DNA of 64,000 nucleotides from Trileptium ribeirensis (Eukaryota; Nematoda; Enoplea; Enoplida; Thoracostomopsidae), in NCBI GenBank assembly GCA_030248225.1, contig JASANE010016117.1, positions 62,001 to 126,000 of the forward strand, in the 5' to 3' direction. Positions 36,770 through 49,900 of this stretch are shown here, in pieces. The translations under genes and the position numbers were made by a program. The first letter of the stretch is position 1. Each line of letters begins with the position of its first letter. The notes under the pieces were generated by a model. It searched no databases and was not told the DNA's origin. It saw nothing but the letters and a program-made list of their open reading frames with translations.

Positions 36770-37240
36770 TCGTGAGTAAACTTAAGGTAACCTTACCAAC
36801 CATCTTATTTTGTCATAAGCGATATCGAATCGCAAACCCTTGTTACGGAAAATTGTCTGAATTTCATTCGCTATTTCGCCAGCCGAAAATTGGCAAAAAA
36901 ACCATATCCAAGTGCCTGACATTTATACATTATGTTCGAACAGAATATCGGTATTTTCAGTTTGCAGGAATTCGGTTTCCTAAAAAGCCTAATAATTTAA
37001 ATTGGATTATTGAGTGTTGGCGAACAAATTTAATGCAAAAGTGACGTCACAGGGAAATTGATTCTGCTGTTAAGCTCTTGGTGTTAGCCAACAAACCAGC
37101 TTAATTCAAATTCGACAAATTTTCGTTCTCAAAATTTTGGGTAATTTTACTTGAATTTTGAACACAAAATATCTAGATTTCGATCGGGACCGGTGTATTC
37201 GCGAACTGTTTTACGTCGAATTTCAATTGGCCAAAAAGGT
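36770..37240 (+). repeat. Dispersed repeat family D, second copy
   Basis: It starts CGTGAGTAAACTTAAGGTAA and matches the reverse complement of 39120-39608 over about 450 bases, including GACGTCACA and a CGCGAACTGTTTTACG segment. The far terminal repeat is missing, so the copy is truncated on the right. It lies about 550 bp upstream of the AspRS start codon. Confidence 0.75.
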
Positions 37241-37259
37241 GTCTATATGACCCATGTAC

Positions 37260-37360
37260 TAGGCCTAAGTCGGCGGGCTGTGGACGTCCGAAACCCCACT
37301 CTAAGCTGTTCTTTTTTCTGACGTTATAACATCCGGCCCCTAAAGGTGACATGGGCCCTT
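37260..37360 (-). repeat. R1 repeat fragment
   Basis: The reverse complement contains AAAAAAGAACAGCTTAGAG and a CCCATGTCACC..TTAGGGG-like segment, matching the R1 units at the start of the window. With TTAGGGGCGGAAGT at about 36722 on the other side, a family D copy may have inserted into an R1-type element. Confidence 0.5.
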
Positions 37361-37483
37361 AGTCAAAATTTGACAAAGACATATTTCGAGTGCTGTTAAC
37401 AGTGAGGTGATGTTGTCTCGTGTGTGTGAGCTTTTCACCAACGAGGAAATGTTTGTGGATGTGCCTGTTCTGTATGACAATTT

Positions 37484-37595
37484 TAGTCGCCAGAGATGAG
37501 TGCTGTTGTCGACTTTCGTTAGTCGCCAGAATGGCTGCTGTTCGTTCGAAGCTCATTAGTCGCCAGAAATAAGTGCTGTTCGGTCGACGTTCGTT
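37484..37595. repeat. Short tandem repeat upstream of AspRS, three copies
   Basis: TTAGTCGCCAGA recurs three times at roughly 37-44 bp spacing, each followed by a GTGCTGTT- or GCTGCTGTT-like segment and TCGAC or TCGAAG. It lies in the 300 bp before the AspRS start codon, so it may fall in the promoter or 5' untranslated region. Confidence 0.6.
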
Positions 37596-37782
37596 GATTT
37601 TTCAGAGGTGTTCCAAAATTTTGCTCATTTTCAGTGCGTCTTTTTAATATGTCCGAAACTTGTTCGCGAATAGATAAGCTTTGTTCTTGCTGCTTGTTCA
37701 TTCAAATCTCGGCGAGTCATTCGCTGGCGAGTACGTTCTATAGATGTATATTTTAGTTTGGTTTATTGGTTGATTTAACGCA

Positions 37783-37932
37783 ATGCCCGAAGCGAGTTTG
37801 GAAAAGGATATGTCGGCACAAGCTTTGACGTCTACCGCTTCTGATGGAGGCACAGCGAAGGAACCTTCGAAAAAGGCTTTGAAAAAAGCCGCCAAGAAAG
37901 CTGAAAAGGCTGAGAAGAAGGAGCAGCATAAG
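37783..37932 (+). CDS. DARS1: AspRS exon 1 (start codon, Lys-rich extension)
   Basis: ATG at 37783, 50 codons, donor GTAAAA at 37933. It starts [20 protein letters not shown] and ends in a Lys/Ala/Glu helix typical of eukaryotic class IIb synthetases, which helps hold tRNA. The first ATG follows no in-frame upstream start. TATATTTTAG at about 37746-37755 could be a transcript start or splice-leader acceptor, which is untested. Confidence 0.88.
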
Positions 37933-40900
37933 GTAAAACCAATTAAAAAACAACAATTATTCTTCATAGAGCGCTTCACCAACGCCATGATGCTAATATT
38001 ACTAAAATTATTGATATCTCAATAATGTTCAAATTTCAATCACTTTTAGCTGATTTGTATGCTTATCAGTGTTTTGGGGCGATTATTCAAGAAATTTTAA
38101 AAGTTAAGAACACGAAATTTTAGAAAGTTAAGAATTAAACTGGTTTCATTTTCCTATTTATTGCAAGCTCTCAAATTACTTCAAAGTGTGCTTACTACAT
38201 TGAGTTTCAAAAACGAATGCAACAGGATCAGTGATTCCGCAAATATTACCACAAACCTTGTATGAATGAGGACATATGTGTGTAAATCCAGATGTGGATG
38301 TTTCCTTTACCCTAAGAGAGGGTGTTCTGAACTCCTGCGCATTGTTCTTCTCGGCTATAATACAGCCGTAGTTTTCAAAACTTATTGGTTTGTTAGCTAA
38401 TATTAGATCCGTGTCGTGAACAGCCGTGCGATAGAACGTGTTATTAATAAGAATATTATTATTAATAATTATTCTTTTTGTCGGTGACCTTGTGGCGATG
38501 TTGAACCCTGGGTAGTAGTTTAAAATTGAATTATCCATGTCAAAAAATATCTTATTGAATGGATTCAGTATTTGTGGATATTCCGCACTAAAACTAGTGT
38601 TCACTATGCAATTTTATAGTGATGTTCAGAAAAATCACAAAATGTATATTTGTTCGCTTTGTATTACAACTAGGCTGCCGAAAACAAAGTCCATTGCCCG
38701 GCTGATGCAGCTGGAACTGCTAATGCTAGTGGGGTGTCGCCCGATGACGGCAAGGACGATGTTTCTCAAGGCCTCTACGGGACATACTCGATGATTCAGT
38801 CGGCCGAGAAGAAACAGCTCAACTTTATTCCTGTCTCCAGCCTTGATCCAATTATTGACGGACAGACGGTATCGTTTTATTGTTGTAGCCGAAAATTTGG
38901 CGGTGCTTGTTTTTGACGCTTTTTTATTTCGGCTGAATTCTGTTTAAACTTTACATCGCGAGCTTCGTTTAATCCCCAGCAGGCGCGTGTTTTTGTACGG
39001 TTTTTCTTCGATAATCGGTAAAGCCTTGACAATCCGGCGGGCACTGTTCTTGCAATATACTGTATTGTGCAACGTTGGAAATGTTCCAAAGATCGTCAAA
39101 TGGCGCGCTATATTTAATTATGCGCGAGTAAACTTAAAATGACCCCGGCAACCAGCCTATTTTGTATTTTTGGATAAAATTTATTACGGAACGCTTTTTG
39201 GTCTATTGGAATTCGGCGTAAAACTGTTCGCGAACACAGCGCTCCCGATTGAAATCTAACTATTTTGTGTTCGCGAAAATTGAAGTAAAATTACCCAAAT
39301 GTTTGAGAACGAAAATTAGTCGATTTGATTGTGACGTCACTTTTGGATTAAATTTGTTCGCGACCACTGTATAATCCAAATTTAAATGATAATACATTAG
39401 GGAACAGAATTTCTGCAAACTGAAATCGCCAAAATTCTGTGCGAACACAAGGTCTAATTTGTGGCACTTGAATTTGATTTTGCCAATTTTCGGTTAGCTA
39501 AAAACCGACTGAAATTAAGCCTGTTTTCTGTAACAAGGGTTTGCGATTCGATATCGGTAATGACAGAATAGGATGGTTGGCGTTGTCACCTTAAGTTTAC
39601 TCACGCATTATTGTGCAGAAAAGGACAGTGCGACCATTCGATCATCCTACTGAACTGTCCTGTCCACCAGGTCAGCAATTATGGGTGGGGCATTGCTTAT
39701 GTTCGAATACGGGAGCCCAGATTTATATAGGCAGCCGACCAACGCCGTTCCTATGCCATAGTATTGCATGTATGGATTTAAAAGTAACGTATATATGGCC
39801 GTGGTGGGATCAAAGATATGCAGTGTTTCGTCATGTGAGCTCGGTGCCGAAATCGTTTTTTTTTTCAAGCTGGATGTGTTATAAAGTTTTACAGTTCAAA
39901 ATTTAGCTCCTGGAAAATTTTTTAAGGTCCGACGAAATTGTAATGTTGACTACATCCAGATCATATCAAAAATCAAGTATCAGTATCAGTATCAAAATCA
40001 TATCGATCAGTATCGATCAGTATCAAAAATTAAAACAAGCTGCATCGAAGTCGTTGATACGTGAAAACAATTTCATGTTCGGGTACAGTTTTGCACAGTC
40101 TATTGTCAAAATTGTGCAGAGCCGGTGTTAGACCCCGTATCGCCCAATTGGGGGTACTCTCATGTCAAGGGGCCTCTCACAAAACATAAATTTTATTCTG
40201 GCCCAAAGCGCATCAAAATCACCTCGAGGACAACCAGTTACGAGTTCAATAATTTAACATAACAATTTTAAACATCTAAATTTAGCTCGAATTTAAATGC
40301 AAAAAATGGACTTGGTGAAGCTTTGAAACAATTTTTTGTCTATTTTCCGTGGTCCTTAAGACTTGAGAAAAGCTCGACTTATAATTCCCTTCATTTGTAT
40401 TCTATTAATCATTTTGCTTTTATATATATATAAGATTTGTGGCCTAATCATCTGCCACTGACATGTCAAATTTCAGTGCAATCAGACTTGTAGTTTTCTA
40501 GTAAATGCAAAAAGTACTGTTTCAGTACTTAGTAAAGTACCTTTTCAAAAGCAGATACCCGGATAAAAAGTAGCCGTTGTCCTGACCCCTGACGTGTTGT
40601 ACCACTGTGCAAATTTGGTGTCAATCTGACCAGTAGTTTCGGAGCCTATTGCGAACACACACAGACACACAGGATTTTGCTTTTATATATATATAAGATA
40701 ACCGTTGTATAGGTAATTTTATCGCAGGGGATTTTATGGTTTTGGGTCATAAGCATTGTTGTGAAACAGTGAGTTTTGCCATGGAAAATGGCGAATTACA
40801 GGGAAAACAGGAGAAATTGATTTTGAAATTGCTCGGGTGGGCTTACCTATTCTGAATACAATAATTACTTCGATCAGACTAGTATTAGAATTCCGGAAAA

Positions 40901-43900
40901 TTTCTTTCAAAAATGAAATAATAATGGATGTGGGCATTGTCACGGGGGGCGTGCGGTGCTACAGTTTGGTCAAAGCATAGTTTGGGATGGTCTATTCATA
41001 CCATCGTATGGATGGGGTACTCGGCAGTTTGGACGGGATCACTCACATGCTAACACCATTCCAGAAATTGTGCTCATTTACTAGAAATCAGTGTGTACCT
41101 TAATTACACCATGTTTTTTTCAGTAAAGCTTAACATTAATAAACCAACACAATAATTATTTTCATAGTTTTATATAATATTATTTATATATTTTTATATT
41201 ATATTTCATACTAATTTTTTCCATTAAAGATTGCCTAAAATTCCAGAAGGTCGTCCGACAACTAACCTTCCTATTTCTATGAGACATAGACCTTTGTTGT
41301 TGGTTTCAGATTTGGATTCGTGGCCGGCTTCATACGAGTCGATCAAAAGGCAAAACTTGCTTCGTTGTCGTGCGTCAGCAACATTTCACCGTTCAAGGTA
41401 CGCACAACCTACCAGCTAAAGTTGGTAATGTCTTGAAAGCGTTTGCTAAGCACACAAATTCAATAGTACAGAGTACGAACAAAATATAATACATTCGGGT
41501 TATTGAGTTTATGTTTATGTACCGCTATGTCTAAGTCGGTTAAAATTTCAAGTCTTTTCAATTCGAAGTCGTAAATTTAAAAAGTGTTTTTAATCATCGC
41601 AATCGAATAGAATCTCCTTGAGTTGAAATGAGACAATCGTTACGGCAAGACCTAAACTTGGATGAAATGGAAGCGCTATCGTCAAAACAAATTGCGCAGT
41701 CGGTATATTTTCGAACAGGTATCAAACCAAAATATAGAGTATGTTTTTAATAAAATTTCTTAGTTTGGATAACGATTAACGGGACAGACATTTGCATTCA
41801 TTTATGACCTTTACAGATTGTAATAATATCTCCCGTAATGTATTATTTGGGTACACTTGACTATATAATATGAAAATGAGGTACAAATAATCTCAGTTTG
41901 AAAAAAACAATATCGCCGGCCTTCCGTAGAAATAGGATCGCAAAATCGAGCTAAGTTGGGACACAGAAAAAGGAGGGGGCACACTAGTGGGACACTTAAA
42001 AAGGAGGAGGCACACTAGTGGGACACTGAAAAAGGAGGGGGCACACTAGTGGGACACTGAAAAAGAAGGGGCCACACTAGTGGGACACGGAAAAAGGAGG
42101 GGGCACACTAGTCGGCCGAAATTCAACAAATTTTTTTTAGTTATTTCAAAAATAGATCTAAATCGGCAAAAACCGCTTCGTCGAAACAAATTCCAAGCAA
42201 TAGCGGCCCCAGCTGCACAGAATATTTTTGTATTTTCATGTCGAAATTAATTGTTTTTTATTGTAAAATTCCCGTTATCAGCACTACATTTTTTGGTGTC
42301 AGCCGAAATATCTCGTGCCCGGAGTTTGACCCGAGAAAGTAGAGCGTTTTAGGGTAAGAAGGTGCCGGTAGAACAAATTCTGCTACTCCAACAAATACGG
42401 GTCATACACAGTTTTTATCCTATTTCCGGAAGTCCGGACACCGCTCGGTTTGACGCGGTATAAATAATTTAGTCAAGCGAATCAGTTTGTGTAGTATTTG
42501 ATGGTCAGCTTCTTAGAGTTATCATTGTGTTTCTTACGTTTTGCTGGTAATCTTTAGAATTGGAAATATGAGTTGAAGCGTGGTAGCAATACTTGTGTTC
42601 TGGTGAACAGTAGAGCGATTTATCTATAGGGAAGCTGATCTAGTACCATTTTGTGCTGAAATGCTATATATTTATATTATCCTATATGGTTATAAATTAT
42701 TTTATGTAGTGTCTGTGGTTGTATTTTAGGTGTTGCGACTCTGGGCGAGCGTGTGAGCAAAGCGATGCTCAAGTTTGTCGCGTCGATTCCACACGAATCG
42801 ATTATAGACATAGAAGGATGCGTTCGAAAGACCGACATGAAGATTGCTGCGTGCTCGCAATCAAACATTGAGATGGAAGTCTTTCAGGTTAGTTAGAAGC
42901 TGGATTAGAAAATCTCTTCAAGTGTGATTAGTTTCGAGAATCGGTCTCCTCAATCAGCGTGGCCACATTTTGTTTACGTTAACCCGAGTCGGAAAGTTTT
43001 TATATGATTTAAATTTTTTGTTTGTGATAATTTTTGTTTATAATTTATTTGTGTTGTTTTAGTTTTTTAGTTGATTTTTCTTTAAATATTTCGGCACTAT
43101 TAATTCAGCTGTCTTTTGTCACAAAGTTTTCCATCCATTGACGATTTCGGAGGGTCGCTAGCTGTAGTTGATAGCGGCAACACAGATCGAAGTGGAACAG
43201 TGAAAACAACGATTAATTATTGTATCTGCTGTCATCGTCGTAATGTCAATGTTATGTTGCCACGGCTCAGAGCGTTTTTTTTTCTATAATACTTTCAGGT
43301 TTGGGTGGTAAGTACAGCAGCTCAACGACTGCCGCTTCAAATCGAAGATGCCACTCGACCCACAAATGACGATGATCCCGACGAAGCTCAATTGAGCCAT
43401 GTCAATTTGGACGTCCGCCTCGATAATCGCATCCTCGATCTCCGGACGCCGACAAGCCAAGCCATTTATCGAATCGAAGCCGGAGTAACGCGGCTGTTTC
43501 GTGATGCCCTGTCAGCGCGTGGTTTTGTCGAAATCCATACGCCGAAAATTATTTCTGGTTAGTCGAGTTGCCGTTTCGTCGCAATTAATCTTTTTGTTAT
43601 GTTTCATTTTTTAGTTTTAGGAAATTTAAGTATGTTCTACAAAAATATTTGATAAAAACTTACATAGTTGGTTTCAAAAAGCCAAAGCAACAACAATCAA
43701 TGCCGGCGTTTCTGGAGTTTTGTAATATATATTTGCCACTTCCGCTCCGAATGGTCAGTATAACTGACGTTGGAATAGATGTGTGTTAGGCTTTGATTTA
43801 CCAGCTCGATGTTTTTGCAGTTTCGATGTGTCAGCACAATTTAGCCATTGTATAATAGCTGCTTAGTTGACTTTCGTTTGAACGCGCTATGCTTTTTGAC

Positions 43901-46900
43901 ATATTGTTATATTTGGAAGCAATTTTCAAGTTTTACTAATTACAGTATCAAAGGCTGCGTCATAAAAATCAAGAATTTGGTTATGATACACGGCGATGGA
44001 ATACTAATTGTCGTCTTATTAATTACAATACCCATGGTTGTGGAGTAAAATTTATGGGGAATGTAAATTTACAAACACTTCGTCAAAATGAAATATGTAG
44101 CCAGAAGCGATAGGTAATAAATCTAACTCTGAACTTTTGGTATTTTTAATGTTTTTGAGAATTTGATTATGATACTCGGTTATAGAATTTAATCTCAGTG
44201 TCATCTATGAGTTGCTTCGTATCACTGGCTTCTGCAAAATAAGCGGGCTTGCATTTGTCAGTGCCCTTGGCAAAAATGAGTGCCTCCTGGTTGGGCACTA
44301 ACGGATAAAATTTTGGATTCCCTAACAATTTTTTATTTCCTGCAGGAAAAGCACACCCAGTTGATATAAAAATTTGCGCTTTGCCTGTTTGTAAAATCAA
44401 ACGACAATGCTTCTATATTTAGAGACCATCATGGAACACAGCATTAATGTTTAATTAAAAAATCATACAACACATTCATAAACTCTATTTTAACACATTC
44501 TAATGGGGTTGAACCGGCCGGACATACTAATTTATCTTACTTCTCTGTTCACACAGTGCCTTGCAGTTTAGGTATTTCTCCAAAAACCTTGCCTTCAGAA
44601 TATGCAAATCCAAATTATCGAAAAAAATTGATAACAGCGAAAAATTCAAAGAAGATATCGTAAACTATGGAAGGTGTAGAGAAAATTATTGGATAGCACC
44701 GCTTAGAGATTAAGTTTCGTTTGGGTTAAATGACAAATTTTCAGGAATCGGTGAATCGACGTTTTTCAATATGAAATATTCTCACGATTTGTTTACTGTA
44801 TTACACAAAAATGAAGAAGAAAACAAGAAAATCGAGACGTGGGCGCAATCAGAGATGTAAAACGCATCTATTTACATCTAAAAAGCGCATCTAAATGAAT
44901 TTACATTATCAGAAATGAGGACAACAAATTTTTCAATTTTCCAAAAGCACTACTCAGTAATATTAGCACACTTGGGAACTCACAGTTTTGGTTATCTGCG
45001 CATTACTAAGGAAATCGTCTTCGACTTACTTACTTGAATACCATGATGAACGTAGCCAGAACAGAAACAAAAGATGAAGCGGCAGTACACGGTTATACAC
45101 TTCAGGCATAAAATCATTGTATTCAGCCTTCAAAAATCTATAGAGACTATTTTTGATGCCATGTACCAAACTACTGAACACCGGCTATTTTTTTGGAACT
45201 CGGGTTCATTGACTCTAAACCCAATGAAAACGTCTGAAAAGGCATAAGAGACTCCGGTAATCAGGCCTCTTTTTATACGGAGACGGGGCTTCCAGAGTTA
45301 TCGAGTGTCCCCAGGTCATACCACAAATGAAAATTTTAGCTTCCCACATGACTTGGCTACCCAGGTATTTTGAGGTGACGCCAAGAACAATCGTTTAAAC
45401 AAAAGGCTATGAAACCTTAAGAACCAAAAAACAGACAACTTTTAGCGTTTTTCAGTTCAGTTGCATTTACATAAATAAAACCAAATCGCTGGCGAAAAAA
45501 GGATAAAAATTCGGAAATTGACCATTGAACAGCTGTTAATAATTTTTTCCTTTCCCGTTCGTAGCTATATATGATCTGAACGGGGTTTTGTCCATATTGC
45601 TGAATACAATCACAGCACTGCTACGACTTCCGGTAGGACTTCAAAAAAAATTTATTTTTGAAAAACTCCTTAATTAAAATCAAAAAGTTACTCAAAAGTT
45701 GTGAATGGAAATAGTTTCTAAATTTGTCGTCTTTTTGTAAAATATGAAGAAACCTGTGGTGTCACTATAGACTTTCATTGCAGTACTGCTCGTGTATGCC
45801 ACCTACGTGGGACTTTCAACAGGCTGACCAAGTTATTATTTGTGTCTTTAGTCTAGCTTAATTTATTTTAGTTTGAGGAGTAGGAGACGTTCCACATGGG
45901 TAGGGAAGATGTATGCGTTCCCTTATTGCTTACAATGGCTATAACAGCCGCGTGGTGTATTCAAGGGTTCTGTAGTTAGTACAGAGTTACGTAATCTCTG
46001 TGTGCATAGAGTCGTTGTTGCTGGGCTGTGGAATGTCACTTCTGACTTTTAACATGACGTTGAAATATAGTTCTGCAGTTGACCCAGCAAAAAAAGACAA
46101 GCTCCTACAGCTGAACCGCTTTTTTGTTTGTGTTCGTTTGTTTGCCGAAACGCGTGGAATTTTTAATTATATGACAGCTCGCTATCACACACTCATACTT
46201 TTTGCTCAAATTTTAATCAAAACTTGAAAGCATCTTTTTGCATTTTTGGTAAATTTGAACGTGTCAACACCGTTCAAACATTTCAAGAATGTAGCCAATC
46301 ATGGACGAGAGGTATTATCTGAAAAGGTTTTAGCTCAGATTTTGATCGCAGATTCTGAAAGATTGCCAGTTTCCTTTAAAAATTAAATTTTGATCAAATT
46401 TTGAGCTCAAAATTTGAGTAAAATGGTTGAGCGATTGAGCACGCCTTAAGAAACAATAAAAGACTTGCTACGGTAAAAAATGATTTTTTCCTATAATTAT
46501 ATTGGCCAAAGAATAAGATGTTCATATTGATATTGTTCTAACGTAACCGATTAACCGATGGTGGTTTTTCGCTCAAAAATGTGTCGTGTTTACTCAAACT
46601 GCTTTCAGTGCAGTGCCGGAGCTCTTTCTTGTAATTAAATTTGATATACTTTTTTTATTTCAGCGGCCAGCGAAGGCGGTGCAAACGTATTCGAAGTATC
46701 CTATTTCAAAGGATCGGCGTATCTGGCACAGTCGCCTCAGCTCTACAAACAAATGGCAATTGCCGCTGACTTCGATCGTGTTTTTACTGTCGGGGCCGTG
46801 TTTCGTGCTGAAGACTCGAATACACATCGGTAAATGATTGGTTCTTTTTATTTTTTTTTTTGGGGGGGCGTTCGGATGGAACAGGTGACATAAAGACCGT

Positions 46901-49900
46901 TTACTACAGATTCCCAAACGGTCGTCTATATTTTACATGTAATTATTGCCAAATAGGTTATCAAACTAGTATCTCGCAACCAACGGAGCGAACGGGGTTT
47001 CATTTTTAAGTTATTTTGTTTAATCACGTTTAACAGGCTGTGTTTGATGTATATATACCACCCTAAAACGTCTTGAATGATCAACCCATTGAAAGTTGAA
47101 ATCCTTCCATCCGAAAATGAGTTATGAATGACAGCGACAGACAAAAAAGAAATTTTCACGATTTTCCTCCTAGCGCCCTCAGACAAAATTCCGCTCGCTT
47201 AGCTCTCTTCGTTTCAATAATTCATGCACAGGGTCGAAAAATTTTTTCTTTTTCAATCAGGAATAAATCTTGGCCAATGTGTGTGGCAGACTCGAGAACG
47301 ACGTCGAAGAAATTTTAATGGACCACCGAACTATGGTGAAAATAAAACTGGTCCCTTTCTTATTTCCCCGCTCCGAGTAGGTATTACAGATTATCTTGAT
47401 TTGCAGACATTCAATCAAATAGCGACAGTCTTACTGTCTGCGGATAGTTCATTACTATTACCTGTCATATTTTGTTATTAGCCAGGATTTTGGGTCAGCT
47501 GAACGGGAATTTATTTATGTTCAAAAAGTCATTGTCGCGGAATAACAACGATTTTTTTTAATTAATTGATGGTGTTAATTATTCTTTACCGTTAGAAATT
47601 TTCTGCAAAACATTTTAATCAGACCGTAGTGTAACGCAGTGGAGATTGCGTGTTGCACGGGTGAAAGCTTTGAAATTCCGTCTGTGTGTGTCGGCCATAA
47701 CTCGGAACAACTTAACCGATTTTCATGATCTTGGGTTCATTGGAACCGGTATAGTCGATTTACTCGAGCGTTTTTTATTTGGCGTCTGGTTCCGAAGTTA
47801 GGGGTTAACATGTGGTTTTTTTACCCAATTTTAGTACCCTTTACTGAAGCAAGGTTAGTTTTATCTTAACTTTAACATTTTTCTCTGGTTGGTTTTATTT
47901 CATAGTAAAATGATAAATGCTGATGTCTCGTTTTTGTTTTTCGATTTAGGCTCCATTTCCGTAGATATGTGGCGTTTGAGGTATGACACCCCTGTCTTTC
48001 ATTTACGTAAAATTCGAAAATTTATTCTGACGCCCTTGGCGGCTGAAAAATTTCACTTGGGGGTTTTGGGGCATGGGAAATTCATTGCCTTTGTTGGTTT
48101 TGCCGTGTGATTTCACTTGTGCATGGTTTCATTGGTACGTTCGGTTCGGGGTCAGAAGGCAAAATGGGATTTTTTACCTCATTTTAGTACCCTTCAAAGA
48201 AGCAAGGTTATTTTTATCTTAAATTTCGAATTTTTTCTCTGGTTTTTTTATTTCATATTAAAATGATAAATGCCGGGGCTTTTTGTTTTTCGATTAAAGC
48301 TCCAGTTCGTGGGCTTTGAGATATTCGAGAATTTGTTCTGGACGGCTGAAAAGTTTCACTTGACGGTTTTCGAGCATGGGAAACTCATGGCCGGTGTTGA
48401 TTTTGCTCTGCCACCCATAGTTTCATGGGTACTTGGGTATGGCGCTCGCCATAGTTCATCGACCCCAAATTCCTAATCTTATTGTGACGTCCTGGGAGGC
48501 TGATAGCTTGCACTTGGGGAGGGGTGTTCGGGCATCGGAAACGTATTGCCGGTGTTAGTTTTGTCCTAACTTATAGTATTGTGATAGCAAATCGACGTAT
48601 GCTATCGCGACCCGATTGGCTGTGCACGCAAAAGGCGTTGATGTACCTATGCTTTACTACGTTCTGCAATCTCGATGGAGTTACTAGTATTACTGCTTGT
48701 CTTATCGCGAAGATGGTGAGTTATGAGTGTTGAAAGGAGACGCAGAATACTGAATAATCAGAATATCAGCCATCTTGCTTGAATAGTTAAGCAATACTTA
48801 TTGCTTTGCGGCCACTTAATTTCATTTAGGGACTCACAGTATGAAAATAGCGTAAATTGCGCTACAAAATAACACCCATATAGCTCGAATAATGGTTGTG
48901 GACACATTACCGTTTTCATGTATTTTGGGTATCATGGAGCCATTCCAAATCCCGGTTTGACCCAGCAGTGTAGCGTAAATAACGAAAATAGCGCCACAGT
49001 ATATGCTAATATATAGAGGATTTAATATAACACCCATATACGGAGCTATTTCGGAGATATTGCTTTTACGGAGATACGACCGTTTTCATGTATTTTGGGT
49101 CACATGGCTCATTCAAAAACCAATTTTAACACAATGCAGCGTAAACACTGACAATAGCAACACCACAAATACAGATACATAGAGGATAAGTTGCATTTAA
49201 AAATTTAACCAAGAACACTCGAGTTTTTGTTGAGATATTGCTGTTTTGCGGTATTTTGGATCTCATGCGCTCAGTTAAAAACCCGTTTTGACCAAAATCC
49301 CACATCTGGAGAGAGCCGCGTAATATAGAGGCTTATTACTGTTGGGTTTACATTTAGGTAACAGTAAAATTCATTTCGCAAGAATGCAAGGTGTTAACCA
49401 TGCAATTGTTGAATTCTAAGATGAACATTTATTCATACAACGTTATCTAGCGTTCGGCGTCACTTGCGAATGATATTTTAGTTTGTGATAGCGTCTATAT
49501 TATATTGGATCTGTCACCAAATTTGCAAAATCGGAAATGCGGAAATTAAAATTTTGATGTTTTAGTAACAGTTATCAAAATACAGTACTCGCCAAAAATG
49601 ACCGTCGCATTTCGAGCGAGCGAGTTCGAGCGAGTCGCGAGCGAGTCTCGAGCGAGTCGCGAGCGAGTGGCTCGCTCGAGATTTCGCAACTATTTAAATT
49701 AATAGAAAATTCTATTTTTAGAACAAATTTATTTCGAGCGAGTCGCGAGCGAGTCTCGAGCGAGTCGCGAGCGAGTGTCGAGCGAGTCGCGAGCGAGCGA
49801 CAGTCATTTTTGGCGGGTACTGTAGATCACATGGCTTGTGTTTACAATATTTACATTATATACTACATATGCAAGTTATGAAATTTTATTTGGACTCTTA

